Part shown: piece by piece, positions 1-5,329 of the stretch
How the letters are laid out: every line of letters starts with the position of its first letter
Numbering within the stretch: position 1 is the first letter of the stretch
Notes under the pieces: model-generated
Databases searched by the model: none
What the model saw: only the letters and a program-made list of their open reading frames with translations
What the model was told of the DNA's origin: nothing
Translations under genes and position numbers: made by a program
Source of the DNA: PCC-6406 sp964353225
Lineage (GTDB): Bacteria; Cyanobacteriota; Cyanobacteriia; Phormidesmidales; Phormidesmidaceae
Reading direction: 5' to 3'
Assembly (NCBI GenBank): GCA_964353225.1
Contig: CAYGVA010000264.1
Span: 1 to 5,329 of the forward strand
DNA: 5,329 bases

Positions 1-32
1 AAACCAAGCCCACTTTGAGAACTGTAGTTTTT

Positions 33-76
33 CTCTCTCCCCTCGCCCTCTGGGAGAGGGGCTGGGGGTGAGGGGA
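33..76. repeat. GC-rich imperfect palindrome, probable interspersed cyanobacterial repeat
   Basis: A polypyrimidine stretch is followed by a polypurine stretch that can fold on itself. CCCCTCGCCC (39-48) pairs with GGGTGAGGGG (66-75) with one G-T wobble. Inside it CCCTC (46-50) pairs with GAGGG (56-60). CTCTCCC (35-41) with GGGAGAG (52-58) is a competing fold. From memory, near-identical CCCTC...GAGGGG palindromes are scattered between genes in many cyanobacterial genomes, but copy number cannot be tested here. It could also end transcription entering from the left, although no clean T-run follows it on the plus strand. Confidence 0.55.
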
Positions 77-403
77 ACTCCAAATTTCAAGGTAAACAAG
101 GTTCAGGGCTCTGTGTTTTCAATGTATAAGGCAGTGATTTTGCCCGCTATCACATTTTTGCCCTAAGTCGTCATCTTCTTGCCTTTTACAGACGATATAT
201 TCGGCAGCAAATCAGAAGAGAGACCAGCATGACTGGGCATCATCAAACAGTTGATTTGATCGCACCGCTTGGACCCTTTCTTTGACTCAAAAATAAGCCG
301 TAGTGCTTGGGCAATGACTCAGATTCAGGGCTTGGAATTACAATAGGTCACACAAACTCATACCGTCCAATACTGATTCGGCAAGGAATGATACCTTTTA
401 GGT
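77..403. other. Intergenic leader upstream of the LysR gene, no convincing gene
   Basis: About 330 bases without a supportable coding region. An 18-codon ORF (ATG at 229, stop at 283-285) is too short to support. The best promoter-like match is TACAAT at 339-344 with ATGACT at 314-319, but the 19-base gap is long and the match weak. AAGGA at 383-387 lies 16 bases before the LysR start, too far for a normal ribosome binding site. A 15-base sequence at 323-337 recurs inside the LysR gene. LysR genes often regulate a divergent neighbour, but that gene would lie to the left of this window. Confidence 0.6.
323..337 (+). repeat. 15-base direct repeat, second copy inside the LysR gene (521-535)
   Basis: ATTCAGGGCTTGGAA occurs exactly at 323-337 and again at 521-535, where it encodes residues IQGLE of the regulator's DNA-binding domain. 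The first nine bases after the leading A (TTCAGGGCT) also occur at 102-110. Flanking bases do not match, so the identity is limited to the 15-mer. Confidence 0.6.
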
Positions 404-405
404 AT
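391..405. promoter_or_regulatory. Perfect inverted repeat over the LysR start codon, candidate LysR box
   Basis: ATACC-TTTTA-GGTAT has two perfect five-base arms around a five-base spacer. T392 and A404 have the T-N11-A spacing typical of LysR-family binding sites. The right arm includes the first two bases of the ATG at 404. A regulator bound here would block its own expression, which fits the common negative autoregulation of LysR genes. The same sequence in mRNA could instead form a small hairpin covering the start codon. Binding is inferred, not shown. Confidence 0.45.
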
Positions 406-1336
406 GACGACTGATATCGAACTCCGCCAGCTCCGTTACTTTGTCGCTGTCGCTGAGGAACTGAACTTTACGCGGGCAGCTGAACGGTTGCAAATTGCCC
501 AGCCACCCCTTAGCCGCCAAATTCAGGGCTTGGAAAAAGCCCTGGGGGTTGATCTACTGGAGCGCACCAATCGTCGGGTGGCTTTAACCGCTGCCGGTCA
601 GGTGTTCTTGAACGAGTGTCGTCAGATTTTGACCCACGTTGATCGCGCTGTCCGTAACAGTCAGCGGGCTGCACGGGGGGAAACGGGGCAATTAGTGGTG
701 GGATTTGAGGGTTCAGTCCATAACGATGTGGTGCTCAAAACCATCCGCAAGTTTCGCAATCAATTCCCCGATGTGGAGCTGGTTGTGCAAGAGATGCCCT
801 CGGGCAAGCAAATTAAGGGGTTGCAGAAGGGGCGAATCGAGTTGGGGTTTCTAGAGCCGATTATGGCCACGGCGGATATCGCCGTCGAGCTGCTGATGAC
901 GGAGCCGTTGATCGTCGCCTTAGCCGAAACCCATACCCTGGCAACGCAGGAACAATTGACCCTTGCCCAATTGGCCCAGGAATCGTGGATTACCGGACGC
1001 AGTGATGAGGGCTGTGGCCTACTGATACGCATTTTGGATGCTTGCCGCCAAGCCGGATTTACCCCAACGGTTCAACAAGAAACTAGTGATCCTCAGATGA
1101 TGCTGGGCCTTGTCGCGGCGGGTTTAGGGGTAACCCTGTTGCCCAGTTCTGCCCGCAGCTTCTTTCAAACTGGGGTGACCTATCGGCCTTTGCAGCCCCC
1201 TGTGCCTGAGGTGGAGTTGGCGATCGCCTGGCAGCCCAGTAATCAATCCCCTGTACTCAAGGCATTCCTACAAACCATCCGAACCGCCCTCTCTCAGAGC
1301 GGTGGGTCGGCAGATTGTCCCCCATTCCCTTCCTGA
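404..1336 (+). CDS. LysR-family transcriptional regulator, BenM/CatM/AlsR-like subgroup
   Basis: Encodes 310 residues, the usual length for a full LysR-type regulator. Residues about 6-66 form the N-terminal winged helix-turn-helix: LRQLRYFVAVAEELNFTRAA, then IAQPPLSRQIQGLEKALG (31-48) and LLER (51-54). The AQPPLSRQIQ segment resembles BenM, CatM and AlsR. A linker helix covers about 67-90, and residues about 94-294 form the two-lobed effector-binding domain, beginning GQLVVGFEG and containing the LGLVAAGLGVTLLP motif (235-247). Such proteins usually bind as tetramers and respond to a small molecule, often activating a nearby gene and repressing themselves. The effector and target cannot be told from this window. 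The ATG at 404 gives the normal family N-terminus, although no good ribosome binding site precedes it. The 16-residue C-terminal tail is Ser/Pro-rich. No neighbouring metabolic gene is visible, and no strong terminator was found after it. Confidence 0.95.
   Translation: MTTDIELRQLRYFVAVAEELNFTRAAERLQIAQPPLSRQIQGLEKALGVDLLERTNRRVALTAAGQVFLNECRQILTHVDRAVRNSQRAARGETGQLVVGFEGSVHNDVVLKTIRKFRNQFPDVELVVQEMPSGKQIKGLQKGRIELGFLEPIMATADIAVELLMTEPLIVALAETHTLATQEQLTLAQLAQESWITGRSDEGCGLLIRILDACRQAGFTPTVQQETSDPQMMLGLVAAGLGVTLLPSSARSFFQTGVTYRPLQPPVPEVELAIAWQPSNQSPVLKAFLQTIRTALSQSGGSADCPPFPS
1220..1227. repeat. HIP1 octamer
   Basis: GCGATCGC, inside the longer palindrome GGCGATCGCC, within the LysR gene. HIP1 is strongly over-represented in many cyanobacterial genomes, so it is a marker of origin rather than of local function. 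Confidence 0.9.
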
Positions 1337-1461
1337 GTGTCATCCAAAGAAGTGTGACGTTAGGTCTCGAGCTTCAATCTTTCTCGAACAAACCGCAACC
1401 CTTAGCCCAGAACTGATTTGCCTGTGGCCCAATGGAATCACAGCGTTAGGCACTTTTACTC

Positions 1462-1689
1462 ATGGCTCTCACTTCTAACAGTCTCTTGATGGCCAAGATT
1501 CGCCAACTGGTTCCTGGCCTATTGCAAGACCATGCCTACGGCGTCTATGAGTTAGCGCGGGAATGTGCGCACCAACTCCATGAGCCGATTTGCGAAATGA
1601 TCATGCCGTTTTACAACAGCCTCAATGAAATGGTGGACTGTGGCGAACTCCACTACGATCGCCAGCACAATCAAGTATTGCCTGGATAA
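1462..1689 (+). CDS. Hypothetical 75-residue protein, possibly winged-helix-like
   Basis: I do not recognise this protein. It is predicted soluble, with no signal peptide or membrane segment. Three helical stretches can be seen: about 11-22 (AKIRQLVPGLLQ), 27-40 (GVYELARECAHQLH) and 48-60. They are followed by GELHYDRQHNQVLP (61-74), which reads like a short beta hairpin. The order helix, helix, helix, then a Gly-led hairpin resembles a winged helix-turn-helix fold, but this is pattern reading only. Cysteines lie at 35, 44 and 60. The ATG at 1462 has only a weak TAGG 11 bases upstream. An in-frame ATG at 1489 would give a 66-residue protein starting at MAKIRQL. The gene stands alone, 125 bases after the LysR gene in the same direction. 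It could be a chance ORF, but its composition looks protein-like and the shadow frames across it do not. Confidence 0.5.
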   Translation: MALTSNSLLMAKIRQLVPGLLQDHAYGVYELARECAHQLHEPICEMIMPFYNSLNEMVDCGELHYDRQHNQVLPG

Positions 1690-1735
1690 GGCAGGGTTCA
1701 GCGCAGTGAGTGGGGAGATGCCCAACTTCTGCGCC

Positions 1736-1861
1736 ATGGCTTTTGGCAAAAGAGCAAGGCGGTGGTGTGATCTGAAACCCATCTATCAAGCAGTCACCTT
1801 GGCCGAGGCCGAAATGGCCCTAGGAAACGAGTTGACCGGTGTACTCAAGGCAATCAATTGA
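1736..1861 (+). pseudogene. Probable remnant of an IS256/Mutator-type transposase
   Basis: In the frame ending with the stop at 1859-1861, the translation contains DLKPIYQAVTLAEAEMAL (codons from 1769). It closely resembles the D-L-K-x-I-Y-x-A-x-T-x-x-x-A-E-x-A-L segment found in the middle of IS256-family transposases, where an F-x-x-x-W...YP stretch normally follows. Here the next residues (GNELTGVLKAIN) lose that pattern and the frame stops. The preceding FGKRARRWC may be a decayed counterpart of the Lys/Arg-rich stretch before this motif. Only about 40 of roughly 400 residues are present and none of the DDE catalytic core is seen, so it cannot be active. No terminal inverted repeats were found. 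Family assignment rests on recall of one short motif. Confidence 0.45.
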
Positions 1862-3770
1862 TGCCGACGGTGAGTCCTTTGATCGTTACGGCCCCTGCAC
1901 TGCTCTTCAACTCTGCAATGCCAGTAGCTTCTGCCTTAACGGTGGCCCCTTTAATAGTGACCCCTGTAGATGTCATCTCAATACTGGCGCTACCAACCTC
2001 AAGGGAGATTTTGGTATTGGCAGACAGCTCAATCGTGTTACCCCCTGAGATTTTAATGCTCTTAGCACTGTCTGATATTTCAATTTGTTGACCACCACTG
2101 CTCTTGACTAAGATTTTTTTGTTCGTATCATCTAGCTGGATTTGATGACCACCAGCCGTCTTTGTTTCGATGATTTCATCCTTGTCATTAAAGTATAGGT
2201 GGTGCCCTTTTACCGTATCTAAATAAACGCCCTGCTTGCTGCTACCATTGTCCTCTTCTACAAACTGGAGGGTATGGCCTAAACGGGTTTTAAAGGTCCG
2301 CAATCGCACCTTGCCATCTTTGACGGCATCGTCAACCTTTGTCGGGGGGGCATCTTTGCCATTCCAAACCCCACCAATCACATAGGGGCGGTGAATATCT
2401 CCCTGTTCAAATCCCACCAGAACTTCGTCGTCAACTTCAGGTAAGCAGTCAAAACCGCGATTAGCACCGGCCCCTGCCCCGATGACCCGTGCCCAGTAGG
2501 TGGTGTGATCTTCTGTTAGAGCGGGTAGTTTCACGCGGACCCGACCCCATTTTTTGGGATCCACATTGTCGGTAACAATGCCCACCATTAATGATGCCGG
2601 GGGGCGGGTTATCGCTGGGCCTGACATCATCGAAAAGATGTCACCCCCCCGCAAACCTCGGACACTAAATGCTGTGGTGTACAGTCTATTTTGGTAGGTG
2701 TGACGGGTTTCGGTAATGTAGTACTTGCCGCTATAAGGGCCTACATCTTTCAACTCTACCGACTTGCCAGGACGGATCTCAGGGTTGCCCTCTGCTTTCG
2801 CATCGGCGGCAATATATTCGCCAGACAGTTCATTGAAAAGGGCTTGGGCGATCGCCTTTGCCTCTTTCGATTCTGAAAAAGGCTGATCCACTACAATCAT
2901 GCTAGGGGTCGGGGGCTTACCTTCAAATTTCTGGCTAGTATCGGCTCCCTTGCCATAGGCACTATTTTCCGTTAACAACTCATCCTTGCTAATCGTTTCC
3001 GTCACTACTTTTTTAGTGGAATAGTCCCAGCCTCGGACCTCCACATTCTTGACCTGCTCAGCACTCGAAATCCGAGCACTAAAACTACTCAGGGTTTGCA
3101 GCCAAGTTAGGTTCAGCGTGCTTTCAGATTTGGGCTTTCGGAAATAGAATTTGTCATCTTGGACAAAACATTCAAAGCCATTGCGATTAGCCAACATTTG
3201 CATAAATGCCATGTTGGTTTGGTTGTACTGGAAGACATACCCCTTACTGTCATTGATATCCCCATAACCATAGGGACCCCCCGTTGTATCAACGGTGCCA
3301 GTAGAGAGCCCAACCTCGCCAATGATTTTTTTGACAATATCGGTATCGCTCATATTCTGAAAAGAGCGGTTGTAAAGCCCCCGATGCAGTCGGTGGGTAA
3401 CGTCATAAGCTCGCACAACAATAGGTGCTTGGGAATCAGCCGTAAAATGGGTTTCTATGGCCGTGATTTCGCCCTTAAAAAGAGTTGCCGATTTAGGATC
3501 CTCAAACTCTGCCGATTCAGTCGTACTCCGACCAAACCCCACCTCTACTTTTTCACCAATTGCCAAAAGGTCTTTATATTCTTTTGTGCCATATTTGAAA
3601 AATTCCTGGTCTTCTCCCCCCGGTTGATAGGGGTTGAAAATGACCAACGTCGCCATGCTGGGTAAATGTAAGCTCTCCTCTACGACCACCTGTTGTATGT
3701 TCTCAAGTACTTCAGAAGGAGCATCTTTGCCGCCAATCTTGAGGGTTAGCTCCGAAATATAGGTGGGCAT
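1854..3770 (-). CDS. eCIS spike protein, VgrG-like (Afp8/Pvc8/Cis8 family)
   Basis: Encodes 638 residues forming the trimeric spike under the tube of a contractile injection system. Residues about 1-375 are the gpD/gp27-like base. It ends with IRPGKSVELKDVGPYSGKYY (332-351) and the nearby ETRHTY (354-359), both typical of eCIS VgrG proteins. Residues about 393-475 are the gp5-like OB-fold, with the hallmarks VGIVTDNVDPKKWGRVRVKLP (start 396), YWARV (425-429), PEVDDEVLVGFEQGD (444-458) and RPYVIGGVWNG (461-471). From about 490 to the end is a beta-helical needle with spaced repeats: GG pairs at 540, 559 and 576, and VTIKG at 604 and 628. No C-terminal effector domain follows; the protein ends at VGIN, so tip sharpening would need a separate PAAR protein. 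The gene starts 32 bases after the tube-protein gene in the same direction, which supports one transcript. No clear Shine-Dalgarno site precedes the ATG. No gp25 or PAAR gene follows on this strand. Confidence 0.95.
   Translation of the reverse strand: MPTYISELTLKIGGKDAPSEVLENIQQVVVEESLHLPSMATLVIFNPYQPGGEDQEFFKYGTKEYKDLLAIGEKVEVGFGRSTTESAEFEDPKSATLFKGEITAIETHFTADSQAPIVVRAYDVTHRLHRGLYNRSFQNMSDTDIVKKIIGEVGLSTGTVDTTGGPYGYGDINDSKGYVFQYNQTNMAFMQMLANRNGFECFVQDDKFYFRKPKSESTLNLTWLQTLSSFSARISSAEQVKNVEVRGWDYSTKKVVTETISKDELLTENSAYGKGADTSQKFEGKPPTPSMIVVDQPFSESKEAKAIAQALFNELSGEYIAADAKAEGNPEIRPGKSVELKDVGPYSGKYYITETRHTYQNRLYTTAFSVRGLRGGDIFSMMSGPAITRPPASLMVGIVTDNVDPKKWGRVRVKLPALTEDHTTYWARVIGAGAGANRGFDCLPEVDDEVLVGFEQGDIHRPYVIGGVWNGKDAPPTKVDDAVKDGKVRLRTFKTRLGHTLQFVEEDNGSSKQGVYLDTVKGHHLYFNDKDEIIETKTAGGHQIQLDDTNKKILVKSSGGQQIEISDSAKSIKISGGNTIELSANTKISLEVGSASIEMTSTGVTIKGATVKAEATGIAELKSSAGAVTIKGLTVGIN
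2848..2855. repeat. HIP1 octamer
   Basis: GCGATCGC within the spike gene, the second of three perfect copies. Its presence inside the injection-system gene suggests that this gene has long resided in a HIP1-rich genome rather than being a very recent arrival from another phylum. Confidence 0.9.
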
Positions 3771-3802
3771 AGCACGGAAAATCCCAAAAAGTAATAAACG
3801 GC

Positions 3803-4324
3803 TTAGCTCAAAAAAGCGCTGCGACTAGAAGCGGAACGACTACTAGAACTAGGATTAGGCGTTCCCTGACTGCCGCTAGGGGTAGGGGCATCCACCTGCT
3901 CTAAACTTAAATCAATACTGGCGCGTACTGGGGTGCCATCTGTTAAGAATAGGGAGAGTTTAAAATTCAAGCTTTTGATAAAACAACGTAAGTAGCTGAT
4001 GCTGCCCCAAGTAAATAGATAAATAGGAGGGCGTTGGCCTTTGCCCTCACCATCTGAGGCGAATTCTACCGCTTTGGTAAATTTAGCCAGGGGCACCAAA
4101 ACACTCGTTTGGTCTTCATAAGTATCTAAGATCAAGCCACTGATGGAGAGGCTATAGGGATTAGGATGCTTAAAACTGGTTTTGTTTTCTCCAGCCTCAG
4201 TCGTCGCACCGGCAGCTTGGTCAATCTCGACAGATCGGCTGAAGCTGAGTTCCCCAGGGTTGTACATAAACTCGATATCTTCACCGCCATCTACGGCGGT
4301 CAATTTAGCTTTTTCTAAGGGCAT
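3803..4324 (-). CDS. eCIS tube-spike adaptor protein, Afp7/Pvc7/Cis7 family, without LysM domain
   Basis: Encodes 173 residues of the contractile-injection-system tube protein family. Residues 1-145 match the family's pattern: an N-terminal K-A-x-L-x-A strand, IEFMYNPGELSFSRS (17-31), LSISGLILDTYEDQTSV (59-75), RPPIYLFTWGS (98-108) and DGTPVRASIDLSLEQV (129-144). In known particles this protein forms a ring joining the hexameric tube to the trimeric VgrG spike, which fits its place directly before the spike gene. Afp7 and Pvc7 usually carry a C-terminal LysM domain after this fold. Here it is replaced by a tail of about 28 residues rich in Ser, Pro and Gly (APTPSGSQGTPNPSSSSRSA). A GGAG ribosome binding site lies at proper distance before the ATG, and the upstream gene ends only 19 bases before it, so translation is probably coupled. 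Confidence 0.9.
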   Translation of the reverse strand: MPLEKAKLTAVDGGEDIEFMYNPGELSFSRSVEIDQAAGATTEAGENKTSFKHPNPYSLSISGLILDTYEDQTSVLVPLAKFTKAVEFASDGEGKGQRPPIYLFTWGSISYLRCFIKSLNFKLSLFLTDGTPVRASIDLSLEQVDAPTPSGSQGTPNPSSSSRSASSRSAFLS

Positions 4325-4333
4325 CGTTGGGTT

Positions 4334-4337
4334 CTCC
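4334..4337 (-). promoter_or_regulatory. Shine-Dalgarno site of the tube-protein gene
   Basis: On the minus strand GGAG is followed by nine bases and then the ATG at 4324. It lies in the 19-base gap after the TAA of the preceding gene, fixes the start of the tube protein and supports polycistronic translation. Confidence 0.65.
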
Positions 4338-4343
4338 GTTTAG

Positions 4344-5329
4344 TTAGCGGCGTTGAGAAAGACCGTAACGTTCTCGATCAACCACTAAGCGTTGACAAAT
4401 CAAGGCATAAACTTGATGCACAAGCATGTCTAACGTCTCTGGGGAAGCATCTTGATTGATGTCCTGATGTGGTGAGGTGGTCATCGTGGCTGCCTCATTT
4501 TCATCTCGTTGGATCGTATCCGATTTCGCTTGGGTTGACTGCCGTTGTAGGGCTTGGAGCGGTTTTAAGTCGGAGTAGGCGTCTGAACTAGCTGCCGTAG
4601 ATTGCGGGGATGAATTAGGGCGATCGCCCTTTTTAGATGAGGGCACATTGAGCAAGGATTCGATATCGCCCCACTTTGTTGGGGCAGAAGTATGTTTGTC
4701 AGAAACAGGGGTGGTGGTCTTGCGTTGAACCTTAGGGGGCTTGGTCGGAGAAGATGAGGCGGCAGCCTTAGCCATAGCTTCCATAACCTGGTCTGGCGAT
4801 GGCATCTGAGGGCGGCTTTGAGACTGTCGCTGTATGGATGAAGATGGAGACGATGAACCACCAGCCAATGCCGCGCTCACCTCATCAATGGAGGGAAAAG
4901 AGGGCGCACTAGGAGAAGATGGGGGAGCCTCTTGAGAGCGTCGCTGCACCGTTGGCGGGGATGGAGACGGCGCAGCAGCTGGCGGGATGATGGGTGCCGC
5001 CGTCTTCGGTGTAACCGGCGCAGCGGATGGCAACATTGCCAAACTATGAGGATTGGTGATCGCCATTCGCGATCGATCCGGTAATCGGAAGGGTTGGATC
5101 GTTGATAAGGGCTTTAGGACAGTCGATAACTGAGGTAAATCAATGCGTTGAACCCCACTAGGATTCTCCTCTGGGGTACGGGCAATAGTCGTCAAACTAG
5201 CATCCACCGTGCTTTCCATAGGAGAAACAGGTGCAATAGAATCCGCATTGGAAAATGGCTCGGGTGGTGAAGTGTCGACTGAGGGTGCCCCTGGTTCTTC
5301 GGGCTGCACTCGCCGCTGAACGAGATCTG
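4344..5329 (-). CDS. Ser/Pro-rich eCIS-locus protein with repeated [V/I/L]QR motifs, 5' end outside window
   Basis: At least 327 residues with no enzyme domain I recognise. The frame is open to the window edge. The first in-frame start is a GTG at 5309, but the codons before it read DLVQRR, a further copy of the protein's own repeat, so the true start probably lies further right. Counting from that GTG, VQR/IQR/LQR occurs at 53, 121, 159, 194, 254 and 266, separated by Ser/Pro/Ala-rich linkers and short amphipathic helices such as IDEVSAALAG (141-150), PDQVMEAMAKAAA (172-184) and KWGDIESLLN (212-221). The last 30 residues change character: TLDMLVHQVYALICQRLVVD, then RERYGLSQR. This looks like an ordered helix with a D-R-E-R motif, and I recall similar C-termini in uncharacterised proteins of other eCIS loci. 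The gene directly precedes the tube-adaptor gene, the Afp6 position. No signal peptide or membrane segment is seen in the visible part. The role is unknown; a structural or multivalent docking protein of the particle is plausible. Confidence 0.85.
   Translation of the reverse strand, partial: DLVQRRVQPEEPGAPSVDTSPPEPFSNADSIAPVSPMESTVDASLTTIARTPEENPSGVQRIDLPQLSTVLKPLSTIQPFRLPDRSRMAITNPHSLAMLPSAAPVTPKTAAPIIPPAAAPSPSPPTVQRRSQEAPPSSPSAPSFPSIDEVSAALAGGSSSPSSSIQRQSQSRPQMPSPDQVMEAMAKAAASSSPTKPPKVQRKTTTPVSDKHTSAPTKWGDIESLLNVPSSKKGDRPNSSPQSTAASSDAYSDLKPLQALQRQSTQAKSDTIQRDENEAATMTTSPHQDINQDASPETLDMLVHQVYALICQRLVVDRERYGLSQRR
4620..4627. repeat. HIP1 octamer
   Basis: GCGATCGC within GGCGATCGCC, inside the Ser/Pro-rich eCIS gene. 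This is the third perfect copy in the window. Near copies lie at 1655-1661 (CGATCGC) and 5069-5075 (GCGATCG). Confidence 0.9.

Noticed and set aside
229..285. 18-codon ORF in the LysR leader, possible leader peptide
   Set aside because: It has no strong ribosome binding site, no regulatory residue run, and no attenuator-like hairpin after it. The length is well within chance.
314..344. Promoter of the LysR gene (ATGACT, 19-base gap, TACAAT)
   Set aside because: The spacing is too long and the -35 match only four of six, so it was mentioned but not called as a feature.
1552..1782. 76-codon minus-strand ORF downstream of vgrG
   Set aside because: It overlaps the 75-residue plus-strand ORF and the transposase remnant antisense. 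It shows no recognisable motif or start signal, and it is not a gp25 or PAAR protein.
1797..1825. GGCC-rich hairpin after vgrG as a rho-independent terminator
   Set aside because: The stem is interrupted (three plus four pairs with an internal loop), and no T-run follows on either strand. It lies within the transposase-like sequence.
2344..2650. Seven-base G run (2344-2350) and C run (2644-2650) in vgrG as phase-variation switches
   Set aside because: Both runs are short, encode ordinary Ala-Pro-Pro and Gly-Gly codons, and the full-length frame is intact. They are not long enough to argue for programmed slippage.
3159..3665. 168-codon plus-strand ORF antisense to the spike gene
   Set aside because: It lies wholly inside a strongly supported VgrG domain on the other strand. 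Its translation has no family pattern and is a shadow of that gene.
1854..3770. Type VI secretion VgrG or phage tail spike as the origin of this gene
   Set aside because: The adjacent Afp7-type tube protein and the lack of Hcp, Tss, terminase or capsid genes favour an eCIS. A distant phage or T6SS cannot be excluded by this gene alone.

Overview
The window looks like cyanobacterial DNA. Three perfect HIP1 octamers (GCGATCGC) occur in 5.3 kb, where fewer than 0.1 would be expected by chance at balanced base composition, and several seven-of-eight variants are also present. No species can be named from the sequence. No rRNA, tRNA, CRISPR array or complete insertion sequence is visible.

Layout. 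Positions 1-403 hold no convincing gene. They contain a GC-rich imperfect palindrome (about 33-76) of a type often interspersed in cyanobacterial intergenic DNA, then a leader for the next gene. Positions 404-1336 (+) encode a complete LysR-type regulator. A perfect palindrome with T-N11-A spacing (391-405) sits across its start codon and suggests autoregulation. Positions 1462-1689 (+) may encode a 75-residue protein of unknown function. Positions about 1736-1861 (+) carry what looks like a short remnant of an IS256/Mutator-type transposase. From 1854 to the right edge, all genes are on the minus strand and form one operon read right to left. First comes a Ser/Pro-rich protein cut by the window edge, with repeated [V/I/L]QR motifs (4344-5329). 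Next is a short contractile-injection-system tube/adaptor protein of the Afp7/Cis7 family (3803-4324). Last is a 638-residue VgrG-like spike of the Afp8/Cis8 family (1854-3770).

How the genes work together. The minus-strand operon is part of an extracellular-type contractile injection system (eCIS). This phage-tail-like machine includes Afp, PVC, the MACs, and the thylakoid-anchored system described in a filamentous cyanobacterium. In such systems the Cis7 protein sits between the inner tube and the VgrG spike trimer, so the two recognisable genes encode adjoining parts of the particle tip. The upstream Ser/Pro-rich protein occupies the place where other loci carry a poorly characterised Afp6-position gene. 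It is the least understood and most interesting gene here. Sheath, tube, baseplate (gp25, gpJ), PAAR and ATPase genes are not in the window. None follows vgrG on the minus strand, so this operon appears to end with the spike. The LysR gene and small ORF on the other strand have no visible functional tie to the injection system.
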